A DNA stretch of 64,000 nt from Falsirhodobacter halotolerans (lineage in GTDB: Bacteria; Pseudomonadota; Alphaproteobacteria; Rhodobacterales; Rhodobacteraceae): contig NZ_JALJAZ010000001.1 in assembly GCF_022899245.1 (NCBI RefSeq), positions 768,501-832,500 on the forward strand. The letters are read 5' to 3'. This document shows, piece after piece, positions 1 to 7,535 of the stretch (position 1 is the first letter of the stretch; each line of letters opens with the position of its first letter). The notes under the pieces were generated by a model that worked only from the letters and a program-made list of their open reading frames with translations, made no database searches and was not told the origin of the DNA. A program made the translations under genes and the position numbers.

Positions 1-23
1 GCCCATATGCCCCTCGATCCGGG

Positions 24-548
24 TCATAGGGGTTCGTTCACCGACAGGATCGCCCAATCCGTGCCGTCGGTCCAGATGCGGGTCAGCGACAGGGGGGCGA
101 TGTGGAAGGCCAGCGCATCCTCGGGCGTGGTGAGGGCGAGGGCGAGGCCTGCGCGGATGGTGCCCGCATGGGCGACGACGGCGGTCGTGCCGGTCAGGGC
201 GCCGAGCGCGGGGCGGGCGCGGGCGATCAGATCGGCAAAGCTTTCGCCCTGCGGCGGGCGGTGGACGGCCAGGGCCGCGCGGGGCAGCGGGCCAAGATCG
301 GGCGGCGTCTCCGCCCCCTCCCACAGGCCGAAGTCCTGTTCCCACAGGCGCGGGTCGGTCGGGATGGGCCGGCCCGGATAAAGCGCGGCGGCGGTCGCGG
401 TGCAGCGGCGGGCGGGGCTGGCGACGACATGATCCGCCGCAGGCCCCGCCGGTATCGGGTCGGGCAGGCGGCAGGCCGGATCGCCCCGCCCCGTCACGCG
501 GGGCGGGGGGACGATGGGCGCGTGGCGGATCATCAAGAGCGTCGTCAC
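24..548 (-). CDS. Histidine phosphatase family protein, CobC-like
   Basis: Histidine phosphatase superfamily enzyme of 174 residues. The phosphohistidine motif appears as IRHAP at residues 7-11, WEQDFGLWEG lies near residues 69-78, and the second conserved His is in VVAHAG near residue 127. I chose the GTG at 548 because it places the motif at the usual distance from the N-terminus; a longer frame reaches 671 but runs through the cobU start. It is divergent from cobU with only 58 bp between them. In other bacteria a phosphatase at this place is CobC, which removes the 5'-phosphate of alpha-ribazole phosphate or of cobalamin phosphate. That assignment is inferred from context; a generic phosphoglycerate-mutase-like phosphatase is the alternative. 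Confidence 0.8.
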   Translation of the reverse strand: MTTLLMIRHAPIVPPPRVTGRGDPACRLPDPIPAGPAADHVVASPARRCTATAAALYPGRPIPTDPRLWEQDFGLWEGAETPPDLGPLPRAALAVHRPPQGESFADLIARARPALGALTGTTAVVAHAGTIRAGLALALTTPEDALAFHIAPLSLTRIWTDGTDWAILSVNEPL

Positions 549-606
549 GGGGACCTTTGCATCGGCGCGGTTTCGTGGTTTTAAATGCGGCGCAAAGGGG
601 CGCGGC

Positions 607-1107
607 ATGGCGGTGATACTCATTACAGGCGGGGCGCGGTCGGGCAAGAGCCTCCATGCCGAAACCCGCACGCGGGCGCTGGGCCCGAACCCCGTCTATA
701 TCGCGACGGCCCAGGCGTGGGACGCCGAAATGGCCGCCCGCATCGCCCAGCATCGCGACCGGCGCGGGCCGGATTGGCATCTGATCGAGGCGCCGCTGGA
801 CCTGTGCGCCGCGCTGGACCTTTGCGGGGCGGATCCGGCGCTGATCGATTGCCTGACGCTGTGGCTGGGCAATCTGATGCATCACGACCGCGACTGGGCG
901 GCGGAGGTGGAGCGGCTGTGCGCCGCGCTGGCCGCGCGGACCGCGCCCGTGGTGCTGGTCACGAACGAGGTGGGGATGGGCATCGTGCCCGACAACGCGC
1001 TGGCCCGCGCCTTTCGCGATGCGCAGGGCACGCTGAACCAGCGCGTCGCACGGATCGCGGATGAGGTGGAGTTCGTCGTCTCCGGCCTGCCGATGAGGGT
1101 GAAATGA
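607..1107 (+). CDS. cobU: Bifunctional adenosylcobinamide kinase / adenosylcobinamide-phosphate guanylyltransferase
   Basis: CobU/CobP phosphorylates adenosylcobinamide and transfers GMP to it, giving adenosylcobinamide-GDP in the nucleotide-loop branch of B12 synthesis. The 166-residue product opens with a P-loop, GGARSGKS, at residues 7-14, and has the DCLTLWLGN and VTNEVGMGIVP motifs of the family. The ATG at 607 follows an AAGGGG ribosome-binding site; an upstream in-frame start at 514 adds 31 residues that overlap the divergent gene and is unlikely. The stop overlaps the cobT start by ATGA, so the genes are probably translationally coupled. No cobalamin riboswitch fits in the short divergent spacer. 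Confidence 0.95.
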   Translation: MAVILITGGARSGKSLHAETRTRALGPNPVYIATAQAWDAEMAARIAQHRDRRGPDWHLIEAPLDLCAALDLCGADPALIDCLTLWLGNLMHHDRDWAAEVERLCAALAARTAPVVLVTNEVGMGIVPDNALARAFRDAQGTLNQRVARIADEVEFVVSGLPMRVK

Positions 1108-2093
1108 CGCTGCGGGAATATCTGGATGCGCTGACCGACCTGCCGCCACCCGACCCGGTGGCGCGGGCGGAGGCCGAGGCGCGGCAGGCCAGCCTGACCA
1201 AACCCCCCGGCAGTCTGGGGCGGCTGGAGGATCTGGCGGTCTTCATGGCCGGGTGGCAGGGGCGCGCGCGGCCCCGCATCGCCCGCGCGCAGGCGCTGGT
1301 CTTTGCCGGAAACCACGGGATATGCGATCGGGGGGTAAATCCGTTCCCGCAGGCCGTCACCGCGCAGATGGTGGCGAATTTTCGCGCGGGGGGGGCGGCG
1401 ATCAATCAGTTGTGCGCCGTGGCGGGGGCGGACCTGTCGGTCGTGGCGCTGGATCTGGACCGTCCGACGCAGGATTTCACCCGCGCCCCCGCCATGACCG
1501 AGGCCGAGGTTCTGGATGCCCTTCGCACGGGGGGCGAGGCGGTGGACCCCTTGGCCGACGTGCTGATCGTGGGAGAGATGGGGATCGGCAATTCCACCAC
1601 CGCCGCCGCGCTGGCCTGCGCGACCTTTGGCGGCGCGCCGTTCGAATGGGTGGGGCCGGGAACGGGGGCACCCGGCGCGATGCAGGCGTTGAAGGCGCAG
1701 GTGATCGGCGAAGGGCTGGCGCGCCACGCGGACCTGCTAGGCACCCCGCTCGGGGCGTTTCGCGCCTTCGGCGGGCGGGAGCAGGCGGCGATGGCGGGTG
1801 CGGTGATCGCGGCGCGGCGGCACCGGGTGCCGGTGATCCTGGACGGCTTCATCGGCACCGCTTCGGTCGCGCCGCTGGCCCCGTGGCTGGATCATTGCCT
1901 GATCGGCCATGTCAGCGCCGAACCCGGCCATGCGGTGCTGGCAGGGCGCTTGGGCAAGCGGCCGATACTGGATCTGGGAATGCGGCTGGGCGAAGGGTCG
2001 GGGGCGGCGGTGGCGCTGATGGTGCTGCGGGCGGCGTTGGCCGCGCATGACGGCATGGCGACCTTTGCCGAAGCCGGGGTGTCGGACGCATGA
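1104..2093 (+). CDS. cobT: Nicotinate-nucleotide--dimethylbenzimidazole phosphoribosyltransferase
   Basis: CobT makes alpha-ribazole phosphate from nicotinate mononucleotide and 5,6-dimethylbenzimidazole. The 329-residue chain is of normal length. It contains [11 protein letters not shown] near residue 33, FAGNHGI near 69, the [13 protein letters not shown] segment near 158 and a C-terminal GEGSGAA that carries the catalytic Glu region of the family. It overlaps cobU and cobS by four bases on each side, so the three genes form one unit. An eight-G run lies inside the gene around 1388. Confidence 0.95.
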   Translation: MTLREYLDALTDLPPPDPVARAEAEARQASLTKPPGSLGRLEDLAVFMAGWQGRARPRIARAQALVFAGNHGICDRGVNPFPQAVTAQMVANFRAGGAAINQLCAVAGADLSVVALDLDRPTQDFTRAPAMTEAEVLDALRTGGEAVDPLADVLIVGEMGIGNSTTAAALACATFGGAPFEWVGPGTGAPGAMQALKAQVIGEGLARHADLLGTPLGAFRAFGGREQAAMAGAVIAARRHRVPVILDGFIGTASVAPLAPWLDHCLIGHVSAEPGHAVLAGRLGKRPILDLGMRLGEGSGAAVALMVLRAALAAHDGMATFAEAGVSDA

Positions 2094-2803
2094 ACTGCCG
2101 GGACGACCTGCGCGTGGCCGCGATGCTGCTGACCCGCCTGCCGGTGGGGCGGGTCGCGCGGACGGTGCCGATGGGCGCGACGGGCTGGGCCTGGCCGCTG
2201 GTCGGGGCGGGGGTGGGCGCGGCTCAGGCCCTTGCCCTGTGGGCGGGGGGGGCGCTTGGCCTGCCGCCGCTGGCCGCCGCCGTGATCGCGGTGGCCGTGG
2301 GGCTGGGCGTGACGGGCGCGCTGCATGAGGACGGGCTGGCCGATCTGGCCGACGGCGTGGGCGGCGGGGCGACCCCGGCGCGCAAGCTGGAGATCATGCG
2401 CGACAGCCGTCTGGGCACCTTCGGCGCGGCGGCGCTGTGTCTGGCGCTGATCTTGCGGGTGGTGTGTTTCGCGGCGCTGATCGCCGTGCCATGGGTTCTG
2501 GTGGCGGCGGGGGCGGCCTCGCGCGGGCTGCTGCCATTGCTGCAATGGCAGCAGCCCGCGGCGCGGCCGGGCTTGGGGGCGCGCGCCGCCGAGGGGGGGA
2601 CGGCGGCGATCTGCCTGATCGCGCTGGGCCTTGGGACGGTGGCGCTGATCCCGGTGGGGGGGGTGCTGCCGCTGATCGCCGCGCAGGCCGGGGTGGCGGC
2701 CCTTGCGCACCGACAGATCGGCGGGATCAACGGGGACGTTCTGGGGGCCGCGCAGGTGGTGGGGGAGGCCGCGATTCTGCTGGCGGTCCTGTCAGCGCTT
2801 TAA
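2090..2803 (+). CDS. cobS: Adenosylcobinamide-GDP ribazoletransferase (cobalamin synthase)
   Basis: CobS is the inner-membrane enzyme that joins adenosylcobinamide-GDP and alpha-ribazole (phosphate), the last assembly step of adenosylcobalamin. The product has 237 residues, with several Ala/Gly/Leu/Val-rich membrane segments and the hallmark acidic motif [14 protein letters not shown] near residues 82-95, followed by [14 protein letters not shown]. It starts at the ATGA shared with cobT and ends the operon. No clear terminator follows; the DeoR gene starts 51 bp downstream on the same strand. Confidence 0.95.
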   Translation: MNCRDDLRVAAMLLTRLPVGRVARTVPMGATGWAWPLVGAGVGAAQALALWAGGALGLPPLAAAVIAVAVGLGVTGALHEDGLADLADGVGGGATPARKLEIMRDSRLGTFGAAALCLALILRVVCFAALIAVPWVLVAAGAASRGLLPLLQWQQPAARPGLGARAAEGGTAAICLIALGLGTVALIPVGGVLPLIAAQAGVAALAHRQIGGINGDVLGAAQVVGEAAILLAVLSAL

Positions 2804-2817
2804 CCGCTTGCCCTTTT

Positions 2818-2831
2818 TGCCCGTTCGGTCA
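2818..2831. promoter_or_regulatory. Candidate DeoR-family operator, site 1
   Basis: The 14-mer TGCCCGTTCGGTCA lies 23 bp before the DeoR start codon. Thirteen bases of it recur in reverse orientation upstream of the aminotransferase genes at 4463-4475, with shortened copies nearby. Repetition at two promoters beside a DeoR gene suggests an operator for autoregulation. This is inference; an 11-base match (CCGTTCGGTCA) also occurs by chance inside moaA. Confidence 0.4.
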
Positions 2832-2854
2832 TCCTGCCCCGGACAGGAGAGCCC

Positions 2855-3616
2855 ATGCACCCCCGAGATCGCCATGCCCGCATCGTCGACGCGCTGGACC
2901 GCGACGGCACCGTCACGGTCGAGGATCTGGCCGACCGGCTTCAAACCTCGCGCGAGACGATCCGCCGGGATCTGGCGGCGCTGGACCGGCGGGGCCTGCT
3001 GCGCAAGACCCATGGCGGGGCGCGACGGATCACCCACATCCCCGAGGAGGTGCGTTTCGACACCCGCATGTTTTCCGCCGTGGCCGAGAAACGGCGCATC
3101 GCGGCGGCGGCGGCGGACCTGTTGCGCAACGGCGATTCGCTGTTTCTGGATGCGGGATCGACCTCGGTCTTTCTGGCGGAACGTCTGGCGGGGTTGGCGG
3201 GGCTGACGGTCATCACCAACGCCGTGGCCACCTTGCCGCATCTGGCGGCGCGGGGGCATCGCGTGTTCCTGCTGGGGGGCGAATTCGACGGCGACGCGCA
3301 CTGCACCTTCGGCCCCCAGACCGAGCGCGAGATGGAAAGCTTTCGCGCCGATCATGCCATCCTGACCGTGGGTGCGGTGACCGAGGACGGGGTGTTCGAC
3401 TTCGACCTGCGCGAAGCGACGATCTCTCGTCGGATGTTGGCGCAGGCGCGGCAGGTGACGGTGCTGGCGGACCATGTGAAGTTTGGCCGCGACGCGCTGT
3501 TCCGCATCGGCACCTTCGCCCATATCGACCGCATCGTGACCGACCGGGCGCCCGAACCCGCGCTTTTGCGCAAATTGGAGGCGGCGGGCGTGCAGGTGAT
3601 GGTCGCCCCGGAATGA
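2855..3616 (+). CDS. DeoR/GlpR family transcriptional regulator
   Basis: A 253-residue DeoR-type repressor. The N-terminal winged helix-turn-helix spans about residues 5-60 and includes LADRLQTSRETIRRDLAALDRRG, followed by KTHGGA at the domain junction. The C-terminal DeoRC sensor domain contains DAGSTS and LLGGEF and normally binds a phosphorylated sugar or related metabolite. AGGAGAGCCC precedes the ATG. It is head-to-tail with an SDR and two aminotransferases, so it most likely controls this catabolic region. Repeated motifs before its own gene and before the aminotransferase operon are candidate binding sites. The effector is unknown. Confidence 0.9.
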   Translation: MHPRDRHARIVDALDRDGTVTVEDLADRLQTSRETIRRDLAALDRRGLLRKTHGGARRITHIPEEVRFDTRMFSAVAEKRRIAAAAADLLRNGDSLFLDAGSTSVFLAERLAGLAGLTVITNAVATLPHLAARGHRVFLLGGEFDGDAHCTFGPQTEREMESFRADHAILTVGAVTEDGVFDFDLREATISRRMLAQARQVTVLADHVKFGRDALFRIGTFAHIDRIVTDRAPEPALLRKLEAAGVQVMVAPE

Positions 3617-3687
3617 TGGGCCTTGTGCGACGAAAAACCGACCCTATCCTGTAGGCACCTCCCCCCCCCGACGAAAGGACGTCTGCC

Positions 3688-4419
3688 GTGACCAAATTCT
3701 GTCTGCTGACCGGGGCCAGCCGGGGAATCGGCCATGCCACGGTGAAGGTCATGCAGCGCGAGGGGTGGCGGGTTCTGACCGTATCGCGCCAGCCGTTTTC
3801 GGAGGAATGCCGCTGGCCCGGCGCGCGCGAAAGCCACATTCAGGCCGATCTGGCCGATCTGGACAGCATCCCGGCGCTGGCCGCCGATGTGCGCAGCCGG
3901 TTGCCGGACGGGGAACTGGCGGCGCTGGTGAACAATGCCGGGATTTCTCCCAAGGGGCCGGGGGGCGCGCGGTTGGGCGTGTCGGACACGGATGCGATGG
4001 CATGGTCCACGGTACTGAACGTCAATCTGGTGTCCACCGCGCTTCTGGTGCGGGAACTGCTGCCGGAACTGACCCGCGCCAAGGGGTCGGTGGTCAATGT
4101 CACCTCCATCGCCGGATCGCGGGTGCATCCGTTTGCGGGCGTGGCCTACGCGGCATCCAAGGCCGGTCTGGCCGCGCTGACGCGCGAATTGGCGCATGAA
4201 TTCGGCCCGCTGGGCATCCGCGCCAACGCCATTTCGCCGGGAGAGATCGCGACCTCCATCCTGTCGCCCGGCACCGATGAAATGGTGGAGCGCGAGGTTC
4301 CCCTGCGCCGTCTGGGCACGACCGAGGAGGTGGCGCGCACCATCCATTTCCTGTGCACCGACGCCTCCTCCTATATCAACGGGGCGGAAATCCACATCAA
4401 TGGCGGGCAGCATGTCTGA
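3688..4419 (+). CDS. SDR family NAD(P)-dependent oxidoreductase
   Basis: Short-chain dehydrogenase of 243 residues. It has the nucleotide-binding TGASRGIGHA at residues 8-17, NNAG near residue 83, the catalytic Ser of VTSIAGS, and YAASK with the catalytic Tyr/Lys near 150-154. ISPGEIATS and the C-terminal YINGAEIHINGG are usual in classical SDRs. A ribosome-binding site GAAAGGACG precedes the ATG, and a nine-C tract (3661-3669) lies about 18 bp upstream of it. Its position between a DeoR regulator and two transaminases suggests a catabolic alcohol or hydroxyacid dehydrogenase. The substrate is not predictable. Confidence 0.9.
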   Translation: MTKFCLLTGASRGIGHATVKVMQREGWRVLTVSRQPFSEECRWPGARESHIQADLADLDSIPALAADVRSRLPDGELAALVNNAGISPKGPGGARLGVSDTDAMAWSTVLNVNLVSTALLVRELLPELTRAKGSVVNVTSIAGSRVHPFAGVAYAASKAGLAALTRELAHEFGPLGIRANAISPGEIATSILSPGTDEMVEREVPLRRLGTTEEVARTIHFLCTDASSYINGAEIHINGGQHV

Positions 4420-4430
4420 CATTCGCAATC

Positions 4431-4517
4431 TGCCCGTTCGTGCGGCAGCGTCCCGCCCTTGGTGACCGAACGGGCGACGATCGCGCGGAATGCAGGCAGA
4501 ATGTGACGGTTCGGTCA
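4431..4517. promoter_or_regulatory. Cluster of three related candidate DeoR operators
   Basis: In the 174-bp gap before the aminotransferase genes there are three copies of the motif seen upstream of the DeoR gene. They are TGCCCGTTCG at 4431-4440, the reverse complement of GCCCGTTCGGTCA at 4463-4475, and TGACGGTTCGGTCA at 4504-4517. The last is itself partly palindromic (TGAC-N6-GTCA). Alternative pairings between the copies could also form mutually exclusive hairpins. The arrangement fits looping repression by a DeoR protein. Inference only. Confidence 0.4.
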
Positions 4518-4593
4518 AAACCTGCCGCGTCGTGACTACATTTTTCTTGCCAGCCGCGATGGGTGCGCGCTTCCATGACGGGGCCACAGATGA

Positions 4594-5976
4594 ATGGACC
4601 CCGTCATGAACGTCATTCCCAATTCGCTTTCCGCCCGCGACCTGAAATACATGCTGCATCCGGTGACCAACGCCCGTGTGCATGAAAAGACCGGCCCGCT
4701 GATCATCACCAAGGGCGACGGGGTCTTTGTCATCGACGATGCGGGCAAGGACTATATCGAAGGCATGGCCGGATTGTGGAGCGTGGCGCTGGGCTTTTCC
4801 GAAAAGCGGCTGGTCGATGCGGCGACCGCGCAGATGGCCGAACTGCCCTACATGCACCTGTTTGCCAGCCGGTCGCAGGAACCGTCGATCGAACTGGCCG
4901 AAAAGCTGGTGCAGATGACGCCGGACGGGCTGGACCGCGTGTTCTTCACCAATTCGGGGTCGGAAGCCAACGACACCGTCATCAAGATGGTCTGGTTCTA
5001 CAACAACGCGATCGGGCGGCCCGAGAAGAAGAAGTTCATCTCCCGCCTGAAGGCCTATCACGGGATCACGCTGGCGGCGGGCAGCCTGACGGGCATTCCG
5101 GCCAACCACAAGGGGTTCGACCTGCCCTTCGATTTCGTCCGCCATCTGAGCACACCGCATTACTGGCGCAACGCGCAGGAGGGGGAAAGCGAGGAGCAGT
5201 ATTCCGACCGTCTGGCGGCAGAGCTGGAGGAGATGATCCTGGCCGAGGGGCCGGAGACGGTCGCGGCCTTCATCGGCGAGCCGTTGATGGGCGCGGGCGG
5301 TGTGATGCCCCCGCCGAAGGGATATTGGCCCAAGATGCAGGCCGTGTGCCGCAAATACGATGTGCTGATCGTCGCGGACGAGGTCATCAACGGATTTGGC
5401 CGCACCGGACACATGTTCGCCTGCGAGACGTATGGCCTGCAACCCGACATGCTGGTGCTGTCCAAACAGATCACCTCGTCCTATCTCCCGCTGGCGGCGA
5501 TCGTGTTTTCCGAAGCGATCTACCAGGGCATTGCCGATGGCAGCAGCGAACTGGGCACGTTCGGCCACGGCTACACCACCTCCGGGCATCCGGTGGCGAC
5601 GGCAGTGGGTCTGGAATGCCTGAAGATCATCGAGGAACGCGACCTGGTCACCAACGCCCGCCGCATGGGGGAAAAGATGCGTGCCGCCTTGGCGACATAC
5701 GCCGACCATCCCTTCGTGGGCGAAGTGCGGGGCGAAGGGATGGTTGCCGCGATCGAATTCGTGGCCGACAAGACCGCCAAGACCGGCTTCACCCCGGTCG
5801 GCAAGGCCGCACAGGCCGTCATGGCGGCGGCGCAGCGCCACGGCCTTCTGGTCCGCGCCATCGGGGAATCGATCTGCTTCTGCCCGCCGATGATCATCTC
5901 GGACAGTGAGATGGACGAATTGCTGGCCCGGTTCGACCGCGCCATGACGGACGCATTCGAAGGGTTCGAAGCATGA
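4594..5976 (+). CDS. Class III pyridoxal-phosphate aminotransferase
   Basis: A 460-residue fold-type I, class III (omega-amino acid) transaminase. GLWSVALGF near residue 54, TNSGSEAND near 119, and ADEVINGFGRTG near 260 (the Asp contacts PLP) are typical, and the PLP lysine is in LSKQITSSYLPL near 291. The family moves amino groups from polyamines, taurine, beta-alanine or similar amines to pyruvate or another oxoacid. The ATG at 4594 is used; a second in-frame ATG at 4606 is equally possible because neither has a strong ribosome-binding site. The stop overlaps the next transaminase by ATGA, so the two are co-translated. The substrate is unknown. Confidence 0.9.
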   Translation: MDPVMNVIPNSLSARDLKYMLHPVTNARVHEKTGPLIITKGDGVFVIDDAGKDYIEGMAGLWSVALGFSEKRLVDAATAQMAELPYMHLFASRSQEPSIELAEKLVQMTPDGLDRVFFTNSGSEANDTVIKMVWFYNNAIGRPEKKKFISRLKAYHGITLAAGSLTGIPANHKGFDLPFDFVRHLSTPHYWRNAQEGESEEQYSDRLAAELEEMILAEGPETVAAFIGEPLMGAGGVMPPPKGYWPKMQAVCRKYDVLIVADEVINGFGRTGHMFACETYGLQPDMLVLSKQITSSYLPLAAIVFSEAIYQGIADGSSELGTFGHGYTTSGHPVATAVGLECLKIIEERDLVTNARRMGEKMRAALATYADHPFVGEVRGEGMVAAIEFVADKTAKTGFTPVGKAAQAVMAAAQRHGLLVRAIGESICFCPPMIISDSEMDELLARFDRAMTDAFEGFEA

Positions 5977-7340
5977 CCAACGATCTGAGCGAGGTGATCG
6001 AGGCCGACCGCGCTCATGTCTGGCACCATCTGAGCCAGCACAAGACCTATGAAACGGTGGACCCGCGCATCATCGTGGAGGGTAAGGGCCTGGATGTCTG
6101 GGACGCGGCGGGGCGGCAGTATCTGGACGCGCTGTCGGGCGGGGTGTGGACGGTCAATGTCGGCTATGGCCGGACCAGCATTGCCGATGCGGTTCATGCG
6201 CAACTGGTCAAGATGAACTATTTCGCGCAGGCGGCGGGGTCGGTTCCCGCCGCGATGTTCGCCAAGAAGCTGCTCGAGAAGATGCCGGGGCTGAACCGCG
6301 TCTATTACTCCAATTCGGGGTCGGAGGCGAATGAGAAGGTGTTCAAGATGGTGCGCCAGATCTCGGCGCGGCATCACGGAGGCGGGAAGTCGAAGATCCT
6401 CTATCGCGAGCGGGATTACCACGGCACCACCATCGCCACCCTGGCGGCGGCGGGCCAGCCGGAGCGGGCGGCGATGTATGGCCCGTTCCCCGACGGCTTC
6501 GTGCAGGTGCCCCACTGCCTGGAATACCACGCCCAATGGGACGTGGAGGATTACGGCCGCCGCGCCGCCGACGCGATCGAGGAGGTGATCCTGCGCGAGG
6601 GGCCCGACACCGTGGGCCTGCTCTGTCTGGAGCCGATCACGGCGGGGGGCGGTGTGATCGTGCCGCCCAAGGGATACTGGGACCGCGTGCAGGACATCTG
6701 CCGCACCTATGACATCCTGCTGCATATCGACGAGGTGGTCTGCGGCATCGGGCGCACCGGCGAATGGTTCGGATACCAGAATTTCGGCGTGAAGCCGGAT
6801 TTCGTGACCATGGCCAAGGGGCTCGCCTCCGGCTATGCCGCGATTTCCTGCACCGTCACGACGGAAGCCGTGTTCGATCTGTTCAAGGACGATCCGACCG
6901 ATCCCCTGTCCTATTTCCGTGACATCTCCACCTTCGGGGGCTGCACATCGGGGCCCGCGGCGGCGCTGGAGAACATGCGCATCATCGAAGACGAGGGGCT
7001 TCTGGCGAACACCAAAGCCATGGGGGAACGGCTGCGCACCAACCTTTTGGACCTGCAGTCGCGCCATGCGGTGATTGGGGATGTGCGGGGCATGGGGTTG
7101 TTCATGGGGGCGGAACTGGTTTCCGACCGCGCCACCCGCCAGCCGGTCCCCGAGGCGCTGGCGCAGCGCGTCGTGGCCGAAGCGGCCAATGCGGGGGTGA
7201 TGATCGGTGTCACCAACAGGTCGATCCCCGGGTTCAACAACACGATCTGCCTGTCGCCCGCATTGATCGTGACGTCGGCCCAGATCGACCGGATCACCGA
7301 CGCCATCGACATCGCGTTGACCAAGGTTTTCGCCGCCTGA
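5973..7340 (+). CDS. tpa: Taurine--pyruvate aminotransferase-like class III transaminase
   Basis: A second class III aminotransferase, 455 residues, overlapping the first by four bases. Its N-terminal EADRAHVWHHLSQH, GGVWTVNVGYGR, the PLP-site Asp motif HIDEVVCGIGRTG and the Lys motif MAKGLASGYAAI closely follow taurine:pyruvate aminotransferases I recall from Rhodobacterales and Bilophila. Those make sulfoacetaldehyde and alanine from taurine. The usual partner, sulfoacetaldehyde acetyltransferase (xsc), and a Tau transporter are absent here, so the physiological amine may differ. A hairpin terminator follows. Confidence 0.8.
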   Translation: MTNDLSEVIEADRAHVWHHLSQHKTYETVDPRIIVEGKGLDVWDAAGRQYLDALSGGVWTVNVGYGRTSIADAVHAQLVKMNYFAQAAGSVPAAMFAKKLLEKMPGLNRVYYSNSGSEANEKVFKMVRQISARHHGGGKSKILYRERDYHGTTIATLAAAGQPERAAMYGPFPDGFVQVPHCLEYHAQWDVEDYGRRAADAIEEVILREGPDTVGLLCLEPITAGGGVIVPPKGYWDRVQDICRTYDILLHIDEVVCGIGRTGEWFGYQNFGVKPDFVTMAKGLASGYAAISCTVTTEAVFDLFKDDPTDPLSYFRDISTFGGCTSGPAAALENMRIIEDEGLLANTKAMGERLRTNLLDLQSRHAVIGDVRGMGLFMGAELVSDRATRQPVPEALAQRVVAEAANAGVMIGVTNRSIPGFNNTICLSPALIVTSAQIDRITDAIDIALTKVFAA

Positions 7341-7363
7341 CACGGGCTTACGCGACCTGACCC

Positions 7364-7393
7364 GGCCCGTCCCCCTTGCGGGGCGGGCCTTTT
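7364..7393 (+). terminator. Rho-independent terminator after the aminotransferase pair
   Basis: GGCCCG-T-CCCC pairs with GGGG-CGGGCC around a five-base loop, with a single bulged T, and is followed by TTTTCTT. It ends the DeoR-SDR-transaminase transcription direction, so the ABC importer 140 bp downstream probably has its own promoter in the AT-richer stretch 7400-7445. Confidence 0.75.
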
Positions 7394-7535
7394 CTTATGG
7401 CGGGCGCACAAAACAATCTATCGGTCATAAAAGTTTTTTCGATTGGACCTTTGGGGTTTTGGCAGGTTCGATGAAGGCAAGAAGACGGGCGCCGATCCCG
7501 CACCTCCCATCCCCAGCAGACACCGAGGTATTCTT

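Noticed and set aside
549..606. Possible cobalamin riboswitch before cobU
   Set aside because: The divergent spacer is only 58 bp and lacks the conserved B12-box, too short for that riboswitch.
1388..2660. Several runs of eight G in cobT and cobS
   Set aside because: They lie in Gly/Gly-Ala codons of a very GC-rich coding strand and the frames are intact, so no frameshift or phase variation is indicated.
4433..4516. Alternative hairpins as a transcription attenuator before the aminotransferases
   Set aside because: Loops of 26-37 bases and no T-run make terminators unlikely; repeated operators explain the repeats better.
3352..7343. Very long antisense open frames (over 500 codons) opposite the SDR and aminotransferase genes
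   Set aside because: They mirror strong coding genes with GC-rich third positions and have no family motifs. They are shadows of codon bias.
7417..7425. TATCGGTCA before the binding-protein gene as an operator
   Set aside because: Only the last seven bases fit the motif, which is within chance for this composition.
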